From positions 4,340,001-4,404,000 of the forward strand of contig NZ_CP035319.1 in assembly GCF_004328705.1 (NCBI RefSeq): 64,000 bases of DNA, given 5' to 3'. This document shows positions 52,542-59,864 of the stretch, in pieces. Position numbers and translations under genes: made by a program. Numbering within the stretch: position 1 is the first letter of the stretch; each line of letters starts with the position of its first letter. Source of the stretch: Rhodococcus sp. ABRD24. GTDB taxonomy: Bacteria; Actinomycetota; Actinomycetes; Mycobacteriales; Mycobacteriaceae. A model generated the notes under the pieces. That model did no database searches. It was not told the origin of the DNA and saw only the letters and a list, made by a program, of their open reading frames with translations.

Positions 52542-53320
52542 CCAGTGTCCTTTACCCTCGCCTCCTCGACCAAGCTGCGCGTGAACTGCACCAGCAGCAC
52601 ATAGGCTCAACAGTGCCACAGCTGCAGGAAAGCGCTGCCTTCAATCACCGGTCCGCGGTCTTCGCGGCGACCGGCGGGCGCCGAGTCACCGAGGATGAAC
52701 TCCGGGATCTCCGGAATCACATAGTCAAGGCAGCCGAGTGTGCGGGCTTCCCTGGCGAGGGCGGGCGCGCGGATCGCGCGCACTTCGACCTGGAGGTAGC
52801 CCAACTGATCCACGAGCGATCTGGATTGGTTGCGGCCGAGGCCTCAGTTCGTTCAATCTGGGCCTTCCTGGCCCTCGTGGTACTGCCTGACGTTTCGTAC
52901 TGGCGGTATCCTGCTCCGCCGGTTGACCGGGTGATGGGTACAGACATAACGCGTCACGTTTGGGGACGGTTGTGGTGGCGCGCGCACCTCCTCACACTGC
53001 CCCAGCAGGTTGAGCGGTATCAACTCCTTGATGTATTCGGTGAGGCCGCGTTCGACCAGATCTTCGCCCGCCGTAAGTCCATCGGCGGCAGCCGCGCCCT
53101 TGTGCGCGCGCTCGCGGTGACCTGGCCAAACATAGAGCGAGGAGGAGTGAACGATCGCCAGCTGCTTCGCGACGTCCTCAAGCGACTCCTGCGGACGAGC
53201 GCGATCGCCGAGTTTGAGGCACTCGACGACGAGGAGCTTCACAAACAAGTAGCCGAGGCGGTGGCTGAATCGGTTGCAGTTCTAGCGTTGCGCCTACCGG
53301 TATCCGGCGCCGGAATCTGA
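52538..53320 (+). CDS. DUF6339-like protein, last gene of the defence operon
   Basis: A 260-residue helical protein resembling DUF6339 family members: an N-terminal YPRLLDQAARELH helix, a central conserved LALVVLPDVSYWRYP, then HVWGRLWWRAHLL, and a C-terminal helical bundle with VRALAVTWPNIERGG and DVLKRLLRTSAIAEFEAL. The W/R-rich centre is the recognisable part. GTG at 52538 overlaps the previous stop. Family members are repeatedly found at the end of Z1-GHKL operons, but no activity is known to me. Assignment is by recall of the pattern and should be checked by a profile search. Confidence 0.78.
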   Translation: MTSVLYPRLLDQAARELHQQHIGSTVPQLQESAAFNHRSAVFAATGGRRVTEDELRDLRNHIVKAAECAGFPGEGGRADRAHFDLEVAQLIHERSGLVAAEASVRSIWAFLALVVLPDVSYWRYPAPPVDRVMGTDITRHVWGRLWWRAHLLTLPQQVERYQLLDVFGEAAFDQIFARRKSIGGSRALVRALAVTWPNIERGGVNDRQLLRDVLKRLLRTSAIAEFEALDDEELHKQVAEAVAESVAVLALRLPVSGAGI

Positions 53321-53463
53321 TGGACGTTGACTGACCACACACGAACTGCTCGCTCGGTGTGACTGTCGCCACTGGGCTGTAGCGGGCGCGCTATCAAGTG
53401 GGTGGATCTGCATCGCAACTAAACGGATCAGCTTTCGAAGATGGTAACGGTGGCGATTCTGAA

Positions 53464-54843
53464 CTAATCCAACACGGAGCCGGGATTGAGAATCCCCAAC
53501 GGATCGAGCGCGTTCTTGACCCGCCGATTCAACTCCATGACATCCTCACCGAGCTGCCCTGGCAGCCAGTCCCGCTTGAGCCGTCCGACTCCGTGTTCGC
53601 CGGAGATTGTGCCTCCCAGAGCGATTGCCAGTTCCATGACGCGGGCGAAGGCGGTGCGGGCGCGGTCGGTCATGTCGGGATCGGTGGGGTCGAAGACGAT
53701 CAGCGGATGGGTGTTGCCGTCGCCGGCATGCGCGACGGTGCAGATCAGGACGTCGCAGTCCTCGGCGATCGCCTCGACCCCGGTGATCAGCCTCGGCAGT
53801 TCCTGCATCGGAACCCCGACGTCCTCGAGGAGCATGCTGCCAATCGCCTGCACGGCGGGGAACACGGATCGTCGTGCGGCGGTGAAGGCCTCGCCCTCGG
53901 CAGCGTCGTCGGTGGCGAATACCTCGGTGGCGCCGTGCTTCTCACACGCGGCGACGATGGTCTCGATCTCCTGCGCGCTCGCGGCGCCGGGGGCGTCGGA
54001 CTGCGCCAGCAGCAGCGCGCGGGCATTGCGGTCCAGACCCATGTGCACGGCGTCCTCGACGGCGTTGATGCTCGCGTGGTCCATGAACTCGAGCATCGCG
54101 GGTCGCATCACCCGCGTGATCGACAGGACGGCCTCGGCAGCGGCCTCCACCGAGTCGAACGAGGCGACAACCGTCGACGCCGGCGATTGCGCCGGGATCA
54201 GCCGCAGTGTCAGCTCGGTGATGATCCCGAGCGTGCCCTCGCTGCCGACGAACAGCTTCGTCAGCGATAGCCCAGCGACGTCCTTGAGTAGCGGCCCGCC
54301 GAGCCGGACGGCGGTGCCGTCGGCGAGGACCACCTGCATGCCGAGCACGTAGTCGGTCGTCACCCCGTACTTGACGCAGCACAGGCCGCCCGCGTTGGTG
54401 GCGGCGTTGCCGCCGATCGAGCAGATCTCGAACGACGACGGGTCCGGTGGATACCAGAGTCCGTGCGCCGCGGCGGCCTGCTTCACCTCCGCGTTGAGCA
54501 GACCGGGCTGGGTGACGGCGACGCGGGTGACCGGGTCGACGGTGATCTCCCGCATCCGTTCGGTGCTCAGGACGATGCCGCCGTCGAGGGCGCTCGACCC
54601 GCCCGACAGCCCCGAGCCCGCCCCGCGCGGCACCACCGGCACCCGATGCGCCGACGCCCACCGCATCACCGCCTGTACGTCTTCGGTGCAGGTCGCGCGG
54701 ACGACGGCGATCGGGGTGCCGGCGTTGGGGTCGGCGGCCCAGTCCTGGCGGTAGCTCGCGACCATGTCCGGGTCGGTGAGCACGGCGCCGTCGGGCAGCG
54801 CGCCGATGAGTTGGTCCAGAACAGCCGAGTCCACCGTCGTCAT
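53464..54843 (-). CDS. FAD-linked oxidase, glycolate/D-lactate dehydrogenase type (GlcD-like)
   Basis: A 459-residue flavoprotein. The FAD_binding_4 domain shows VVPRGAGSGLSGGSSAL (about 78-94) and SIGGNAATNAGGLCCVKYG (given in part), plus LFVGSEGTLGIITELTLRL (part); the C-terminal FAD-oxidase domain shows THAGDGN-type AHAGDGNTHPL, SGEHGVGRLKRDWL and LDPLGILNPG. These fit oxidation of a 2-hydroxy acid (glycolate, D-lactate or similar) to the oxo acid. No cysteine-rich FeS domain is fused and no glcE/F neighbour exists, so the electron acceptor is unclear. ATG at 54841-54843 is chosen. Its divergent neighbour starts about 100 bp away. Confidence 0.92.
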   Translation of the reverse strand: MTTVDSAVLDQLIGALPDGAVLTDPDMVASYRQDWAADPNAGTPIAVVRATCTEDVQAVMRWASAHRVPVVPRGAGSGLSGGSSALDGGIVLSTERMREITVDPVTRVAVTQPGLLNAEVKQAAAAHGLWYPPDPSSFEICSIGGNAATNAGGLCCVKYGVTTDYVLGMQVVLADGTAVRLGGPLLKDVAGLSLTKLFVGSEGTLGIITELTLRLIPAQSPASTVVASFDSVEAAAEAVLSITRVMRPAMLEFMDHASINAVEDAVHMGLDRNARALLLAQSDAPGAASAQEIETIVAACEKHGATEVFATDDAAEGEAFTAARRSVFPAVQAIGSMLLEDVGVPMQELPRLITGVEAIAEDCDVLICTVAHAGDGNTHPLIVFDPTDPDMTDRARTAFARVMELAIALGGTISGEHGVGRLKRDWLPGQLGEDVMELNRRVKNALDPLGILNPGSVLD

Positions 54844-54940
54844 GCGTCCATCATCCCCCGGATGCCCGATTTTCGGCCGGAGTCGAACCGCGGCCGATAG
54901 CGTCGGACATGTCGACGAAATCGGACAGAGGGGGAGCACT

Positions 54941-55567
54941 GTGGCATCGGACTTCGATCAGGACCGGGACCTGCTGATTCGACTGTGGCGGTCCTGGGCC
55001 AAGCGGGCACGGGAACTGACCGACGAGCAGTGGATGACCGAGACCCGACTGCCGGGCTGGACAGTCCGCGACCTCTACGTCCACGTCACGCCCGACGTGA
55101 TGATCGCGATGCTCGCGCAGCCCGCGGTCGACGGGGTCGCGGAGGTGACCAGCGCCGCGGAGATGCTCCGTGTCTTCAACGCCGAGACGGTCGCCGCCGA
55201 GACGCTGCACGCTCAGCTTGCCGAGCTGGTTCGAGAGGCCGCGGTCGACGTCAGCCGGGAGAGCCTGATCGAACGGTTCGACGTCGAACTGCCCGATGCC
55301 TTCGAGCGCCTCACCGGCCTGAGCCGCGACACCGTCATCGCGCACCCCATCCTGGGTTCGGTGGCGTTGGGCGCGTTCATGGACATGGCGATCCTCGAAG
55401 CGACCGTCCACCTACTCGACGTCGTTGACGCGGTCGGGGGATCGGCGCCGGAATCCGAAGCTCTCGAGCGCACCCGCGACGTGCTCGCGGCGGTACCGGA
55501 TCCGCGGGCGTTCATCGAGGCGGCGTCGGGACGGTCGAAAGCCCAAGTGCTGCCGGTCATGCGGTGA
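54941..55567 (+). CDS. Maleylpyruvate isomerase/DinB-like mycothiol-dependent family protein
   Basis: A 208-residue protein of the TIGR03083/MDMPI_N type: RDLLIRLWRSWAKRARELT, then the typical TRLPGWTVRDLYVHVTPDV (about 43-60), where the fold normally supplies a metal-binding His, and a helical remainder with ILGSVALGAFMDMAILEATVHLLDV (in part) giving the H-x-x-D-like second site. Many members bind a divalent metal and use mycothiol; the ligand here is unknown. GTG at 54941 has GAGGGGGAG at good distance and replaces an upstream in-frame extension that is antisense to the FAD oxidase. Confidence 0.82.
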   Translation: MASDFDQDRDLLIRLWRSWAKRARELTDEQWMTETRLPGWTVRDLYVHVTPDVMIAMLAQPAVDGVAEVTSAAEMLRVFNAETVAAETLHAQLAELVREAAVDVSRESLIERFDVELPDAFERLTGLSRDTVIAHPILGSVALGAFMDMAILEATVHLLDVVDAVGGSAPESEALERTRDVLAAVPDPRAFIEAASGRSKAQVLPVMR

Positions 55568-55912
55568 CGTCGCCGCTACCGTGACGGGATGAAGGCCGTC
55601 GGGATCGATCGCGCCGCCGAGGTGGGGTCAGCGGTTCCGTTGGGTACAAGGGTGCGGCAACCGGGACTCTCAGGGAAGACGTCGCCCAGTTGAAGGCGCT
55701 TGATGCCGCCGATCGACCTTGTCGAGCCGAGCGTGAGGGATGGATTCACCTCCCGGATGGCGCGCTGTCGTCGCTGGTGTGACGTGGGTTCATTGCGAAA
55801 TCAGGTCGAATCGATTGACGGCGACAGGCAGTTTTGGTCGGGGTGGAACCGAACGCGAACCTAGTGCGTCTATTTGGGGTGGAGCAGTTCTGGATCTAGG
55901 GAGGGATGCCGG
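55568..55912. other. 345-bp intergenic region with possible gene remnant
   Basis: No intact gene. At 55589-55693 a 34-codon frame starts with MKAVGIDRAAE, which resembles the N-terminus of zinc-type or quinone alcohol dehydrogenases (usually MKAVGIDRFGGPE...) but becomes unrelated and stops. A second frame from about 55635 runs ~45 codons (with EDVAQLKALDAADRP) without a start. The area looks like decayed coding sequence. The promoter of the DUF3558 operon should be close to 55,860. Confidence 0.4.
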
Positions 55913-56437
55913 ATGCGTTTGGGTGCTGCTGTCGGGTTGATCGGTGTGGGGCTGCTTCTGGCGGGATGCGGGTCGGGGGCTGTGTCAGGAACGCCTGATC
56001 CTGAAGGCCGGGCAGCAGGGGAGCCGGTGTTCAGTCCGTGTGATGACATTCCGGATGATGCGCTTCGGGAGATGGGTCTCGATCCGACGACCGAGTCGCC
56101 GGACATCATGGGCGTCAAGCAGCCGGGCTGGAAAATCTGCAAGTGGCAGGGGGCGGAGCCTGCTCTTAGTGTCTTTTCCACCACCTACACGATGGAAGAT
56201 GTTCGATCCAACAAGAAGAACATTGAGTTCAATCCAGTGGAGTTCGACGGCAGAGCCGGGCTTATCTATCGCGAGACGACCGACACCAAGCGAAGAAGCT
56301 GCGACGTGGCGCTGGCGGCGAGCGGTGGTGCCGCCCTCATTTCGGTTTCGTACCTCGGCACCGATCCTGTAGCGGAGGATCCGTGTGCAGTTGCGAAGCG
56401 ACGGACTGAGGGAATCGTGCAGTACATCCCAGAGTAG
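55913..56437 (+). CDS. DUF3558 family lipoprotein
   Basis: A 174-residue lipoprotein: signal peptide MRLGAAVGLIGVGLLLAGC with the lipidated Cys19, a short linker, then a DUF3558-type domain beginning FSPCDDIPDDALREMGLDP and containing two further cysteine positions (WKICKWQG, RRSCDVAL, DPCAVAK) likely to form disulphides. The upstream GGGAGGG seven bases before ATG 55913 decides the start. DUF3558 lipoproteins are common in mycobacteria and rhodococci next to ESX-type genes, as here, where two such genes follow. Role: cell-envelope, otherwise unknown. Confidence 0.88.
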   Translation: MRLGAAVGLIGVGLLLAGCGSGAVSGTPDPEGRAAGEPVFSPCDDIPDDALREMGLDPTTESPDIMGVKQPGWKICKWQGAEPALSVFSTTYTMEDVRSNKKNIEFNPVEFDGRAGLIYRETTDTKRRSCDVALAASGGAALISVSYLGTDPVAEDPCAVAKRRTEGIVQYIPE

Positions 56438-56472
56438 CGAGGAGTACGGATGACTGACAGGAGGGGGATTCG

Positions 56473-56847
56473 ATGACTGAAGTCGCCGGCTGGAATCAAC
56501 TAATTGGTGCCGTTGACTCAGGACACTTGTATTTGGAGCCCGAAGTTGCTCGCCGATGCGCGGAACGTTGCTCGGAGATGGTTGTCAAACTGAAGAACAT
56601 GAGTCTCGAAGCGCAGGGCCTCGCAAAGCTTGACGGCTTCGGTGATCAGCTTCCCTCCGGGGTCGCACTAGCCTCGAAGTTTGAACGCAAGGCTACCGGT
56701 GGTGACTACTCGTTGGATCAGATCCTTAACGAACACATCGGTGTCATCGAGCAGATGCGCGCCGTCTTCGAGAAGATCGGTGCCCAGTACCAGGTAGCCG
56801 AAGCCTCCAACACACAAGCACTTTCGAACGTCGACGTGGGATTCTGA
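56473..56847 (+). CDS. Small ESX-type helical protein
   Basis: A 124-residue helical protein. AGGAGGGGG lies seven bases before the ATG. It shows two long amphipathic helices (about 22-50 and 85-115) and no WxG turn, but it sits between a DUF3558 lipoprotein gene and a PPE-like protein gene with short gaps, the usual setting of excreted helical-hairpin proteins of type VII systems. Near the end is AEASNTQALSNVDVGF, a flexible tail. Assignment is by context and helical character; secretion is not demonstrated by any visible signal peptide. Confidence 0.68.
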   Translation: MTEVAGWNQLIGAVDSGHLYLEPEVARRCAERCSEMVVKLKNMSLEAQGLAKLDGFGDQLPSGVALASKFERKATGGDYSLDQILNEHIGVIEQMRAVFEKIGAQYQVAEASNTQALSNVDVGF

Positions 56848-56874
56848 GCCGAATCATTTCGAGGGAGATGTGAG

Positions 56875-58410
56875 ATGGGGTTGCCGAGTTTCGACGAGTT
56901 CACAGGCGCACTCGGGCGGTATGCGGAGCAGGTCACGGACGACGTGGTCGAGTTTGCACGCAATCCGGCGAACAAGATGGTCGACCTGGTCTCGGGCTAC
57001 GACCTCGACGAACGGGACCGTGTCCGTGACGAGCAGGCAGCTGGCAACGCCGAGCGCTCCGACATCTACGGCCTGCAGGCCGGGCTTCGTGGCCAGTTCG
57101 GCGGCGCCTACGATCCGCCCGTCCTGACCTCGCCCGAAGCCTTCGAGTCGATGTCGCACGAGCAGATCAAGTCCGCAGTCGACGCCATGAGCGCCGAACC
57201 GCTCCGAGCCAGCGCCGAAGGCTGGACAAGGATCGGTGACTCACTCGAGCAGGCGCTCAACGAGTTCCGCGACTTCATCGGTACAACCATCGGTGACAAC
57301 TGGAAGGGGATCGCCGCAGACAGGGCCAACCAGGCCACTGCACGTTATGCCGAGGAATCCACCCAGCTCGCCGCCGCCGGCAAGCTGGTCGGCACCAAGA
57401 TCTCCGAAGCCGCGACCGGGGTATCCCAGGTGAAGGCCACCATGCCGCCCGTCGCAGAGCGGTCGATCCTCGAAACCGTCTTCGACGTCGTCGTACCCGT
57501 CTCGGGAATGTTCAAGCGACTCGCCCACGACCGCGACGAGGCCCACGACCAAGCCGTCCAGATCATGCGGACCGTGTACACCCCCGTCATGCAACAGGCC
57601 GACACCAATGTCCCGACCCTGCCCGCACCACCGCAGGTCACCAACGATGGTGTCGAACAGCCCTCGAATCGGCAGCCGGGCCTCGGCGCGCCCTCGGGCG
57701 GGCGTCTCGGCTCCCACGATCCCTATGCCCAGCCCGCAGCATCTTCGCCGCACCCAGGCACCCCGCTGCCCGGCGCGGATCAGCCAAGCGCGGGCGCACC
57801 CGGGGCAGACGCCCCACGTGTCAGTCCGTACGCCCCCGCCGCCGACAACGCGGCGAACGACGAAAGTCCCTTCACCTCGAACCCGAACACCACTGCCGCG
57901 CAGATTAACCCGGCCTCCGCGTGGACCGCACCCGCAGCTGCCGGAGCAACCGGCGACACCGCCCGCTTCGGGCAGCCCGGCTACAGCGGCACCGGTCTGG
58001 GCACGAGTACCGGATACGCGGGCGGAGGTCCGGGCGCAGGCGTCGGCGGCTCGGGAGCAGGAGGCGGATTCGGATCGGGCGGAATCCTCAGCGGCGGCTA
58101 TGGTTCCGGCGCAGGTGGCGGTGGGGCAGGTGGCGGTGGGGCAGGAGGCGGTGGGGCAAGTGGCGGCGGTGGACCATCCGCGTCACCCGCCGGAGGTGCT
58201 GCGGGACAGGGCAATGCCGGTGCGGCAGCAGCCGCGAACGGCCGCACCGGCACCGCCGCGGTGGGCGGGATGGCGCCCGGTGCCGCGGCACGTGGCCGCG
58301 GTGACGACGACCAGGAACACAAGACCCCCGGCTACCTGATGAACGTCGACAACGGCAACGAACTCATCGGCAAGCTGCCGTTGGCAGCCCCGCCCGTGAT
58401 CGGCACCTGA
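56875..58410 (+). CDS. PPE/WXG-like N-domain with Gly/Pro-rich tail, probable ESX substrate
   Basis: A 511-residue protein. The first ~230 residues are helical, with SHEQIKSAVDAMSAEPLRAS, SLEQALNEFRDFIGTTIGDNWKG (in part, W-K-G in the WxG position), and RANQATARYAEESTQLAAAG, like the helical-hairpin domains of type VII substrates. From ~240 on the sequence is Pro/Ala/Gly-rich, with a (GGGGAGGGGAGGGG)-like stretch near 405-425 and a short C-terminal acidic-basic end. The start is supported by AGGGAG eight bases upstream. It follows the small ESX-type gene by 27 bp. No ESX core (EccC) gene is in the window, so secretion would depend on a system elsewhere. Confidence 0.75.
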   Translation: MGLPSFDEFTGALGRYAEQVTDDVVEFARNPANKMVDLVSGYDLDERDRVRDEQAAGNAERSDIYGLQAGLRGQFGGAYDPPVLTSPEAFESMSHEQIKSAVDAMSAEPLRASAEGWTRIGDSLEQALNEFRDFIGTTIGDNWKGIAADRANQATARYAEESTQLAAAGKLVGTKISEAATGVSQVKATMPPVAERSILETVFDVVVPVSGMFKRLAHDRDEAHDQAVQIMRTVYTPVMQQADTNVPTLPAPPQVTNDGVEQPSNRQPGLGAPSGGRLGSHDPYAQPAASSPHPGTPLPGADQPSAGAPGADAPRVSPYAPAADNAANDESPFTSNPNTTAAQINPASAWTAPAAAGATGDTARFGQPGYSGTGLGTSTGYAGGGPGAGVGGSGAGGGFGSGGILSGGYGSGAGGGGAGGGGAGGGGASGGGGPSASPAGGAAGQGNAGAAAAANGRTGTAAVGGMAPGAAARGRGDDDQEHKTPGYLMNVDNGNELIGKLPLAAPPVIGT

Positions 58411-58424
58411 CGGGACCTGCGAAC

Positions 58425-59864
58425 CTAGCCCTTCACCGGCCCCACCCGCAGCACCTCGTCGAACTGGTCCCGCACATCGGCAATGTGCTTGTCGAGGTCC
58501 TTGACCTTCCAGCCCTTCGTACTGATCGGCTCGAGGACTTCGACGTACACGGTGCCGGGATGGGCGATGAAGGAGTTGCGCCACATCAGATCCCCGGCGT
58601 TGTGGATGACGATCGGCACGATCGGTACTTGCGCCTGCATCGCCAGGTGGAAGCCGCCCTTCTTGAACCGCCCCAGCCTCGGGGTGGGGGAGCGGGTGCC
58701 CTCCGGGGCGATCGCAATCGACGTCCCGCCGCGAAGCTTGTCCACCGCCGGCGCCAGGGCGGCTCGGGCCTTCACACTGTCCGCCCGGTCCACGTACGCG
58801 ACGTCCAGCAGCATCCCGACGCCCGCGAATCGCGGATCGCGGGCGGCTTCCTTCTTCGCCACTCCCGTCGCGTCACGGCGAACCACCTTGCCCACTACCA
58901 GCAGGTCCAGTGAACTCTGGTGGTTGAACATGAACACCGCCGGACGTTCCCGCCACGCGTTGTCCTCACCGACGACCTTCACATCTATGCCGCAGATCGC
59001 CAGCGCCAGATCGGGTCCGATCGTGCCGACCACGTTCGCGGCGTTACGGCGGCTGCCGGTCAGCACACCGGCCGTCACCCCGAGGGCGGTCGCACCGACG
59101 AACGCACTCAGCGCGCCCGCGGTGCGCAGCGTGGCAATCGGCGTCGCACCCCGGGCCGGACGCGGCAGGTTCACCGACAGCCAGCCTTCGGTCCGCGCGA
59201 TGCCCGCCAGCTTGCGGTCCGGGTTGAGCGCCACCGGCCGTCCCACCGACCCGAGCATCGGAACATCCTCGACGCCATTGGAGTACGCGAATGCCTCCGA
59301 CAGCGGCGTGCCCACGTCGTGGGCGAACTCGTACAGTGCATCGGCCTTCGCGTCGCCCCACAGGGTGCGGGAGGCAAGCTTGCCGGTGAGCATCCCGTCG
59401 ACCACCTCGGGCCGGGTGCACAGCACCTCCCCGATCCCGAGGTCCGCGGCGACCGCTTCCGCCTGATAGGTCGTCGCCGACGTCGCCATCACGATCCGGT
59501 GCCCGGCCTCGCGGTGCGCCTCGATGAGCCGCCGCACCTCCGGGAAGATCATGGAGCCGATCTCCTGCCGGAACAGCCGCTGCCCCCACTCGCGTAACTC
59601 GTCGTCCTGACGGCCGCGCAGCGCCTGCACAGCAATCTCCATCAGCCGGCCCACATCCGCGCCGCGGAACTGCGTGTCGAACGCTGCCCCGGTGGTGCGC
59701 AGCAACTCGGCGAGGCTGATGTCCATGTTGCGCAAGCGTTCCCGATACACCACGCTCGCGGTGTACCCGCTGATCAGCGTTCCGTCCAGGTCGAAGGCCG
59801 CCAGCGTGGTGGGCCCGGAGGGTGCGGCGGCAATCGCGTCGTACAGGTCCCTGACCTTGTTCAT
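58425..59864 (-). CDS. HAD-IB hydrolase fused to PlsC-type acyltransferase
   Basis: A 479-residue fusion. The N-terminal half is a HAD-IB phosphatase: AAFDLDGTL (Asp25, Asp27), ATSATTYQ, and YSNGVEDVPML (motif IV). The C-terminal half is a 1-acyl-glycerol-3-phosphate acyltransferase: HQSSLD with His315 and Asp320 (HX4D), and IAPEGTRSPTPRLGRFKKGGF (in part, substrate phosphate-binding). In principle it could make phosphatidic acid and dephosphorylate it, or a lyso form, to diacylglycerol. It is the third gene of the WS/DGAT-plsB-HAD/PlsC operon: ATG overlaps the plsB stop (ATGA). A longer open frame upstream is antisense-like overlap with plsB. Confidence 0.93.
   Translation of the reverse strand: MNKVRDLYDAIAAAPSGPTTLAAFDLDGTLISGYTASVVYRERLRNMDISLAELLRTTGAAFDTQFRGADVGRLMEIAVQALRGRQDDELREWGQRLFRQEIGSMIFPEVRRLIEAHREAGHRIVMATSATTYQAEAVAADLGIGEVLCTRPEVVDGMLTGKLASRTLWGDAKADALYEFAHDVGTPLSEAFAYSNGVEDVPMLGSVGRPVALNPDRKLAGIARTEGWLSVNLPRPARGATPIATLRTAGALSAFVGATALGVTAGVLTGSRRNAANVVGTIGPDLALAICGIDVKVVGEDNAWRERPAVFMFNHQSSLDLLVVGKVVRRDATGVAKKEAARDPRFAGVGMLLDVAYVDRADSVKARAALAPAVDKLRGGTSIAIAPEGTRSPTPRLGRFKKGGFHLAMQAQVPIVPIVIHNAGDLMWRNSFIAHPGTVYVEVLEPISTKGWKVKDLDKHIADVRDQFDEVLRVGPVKG

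Larger units (their letters stand above)
44700..53400. other. Defence-like genomic island with methyltransferase and five-gene operon
   Basis: From about 44,700 to 53,400 base composition is visibly less GC-rich than on both sides, strongest around 44,650-46,200. The island contains only a C5-cytosine methyltransferase and the divergently transcribed Z1/PD-(D/E)XK/GHKL/two-unknown operon. No integrase, tRNA or flanking direct repeat was found, so the edges are approximate and based on composition plus gene content. Confidence 0.6.

Noticed and set aside
53380..53393. Small palindrome TAGCG...CGCTA as terminator of the defence operon
   Set aside because: A five-base stem is too weak to call.
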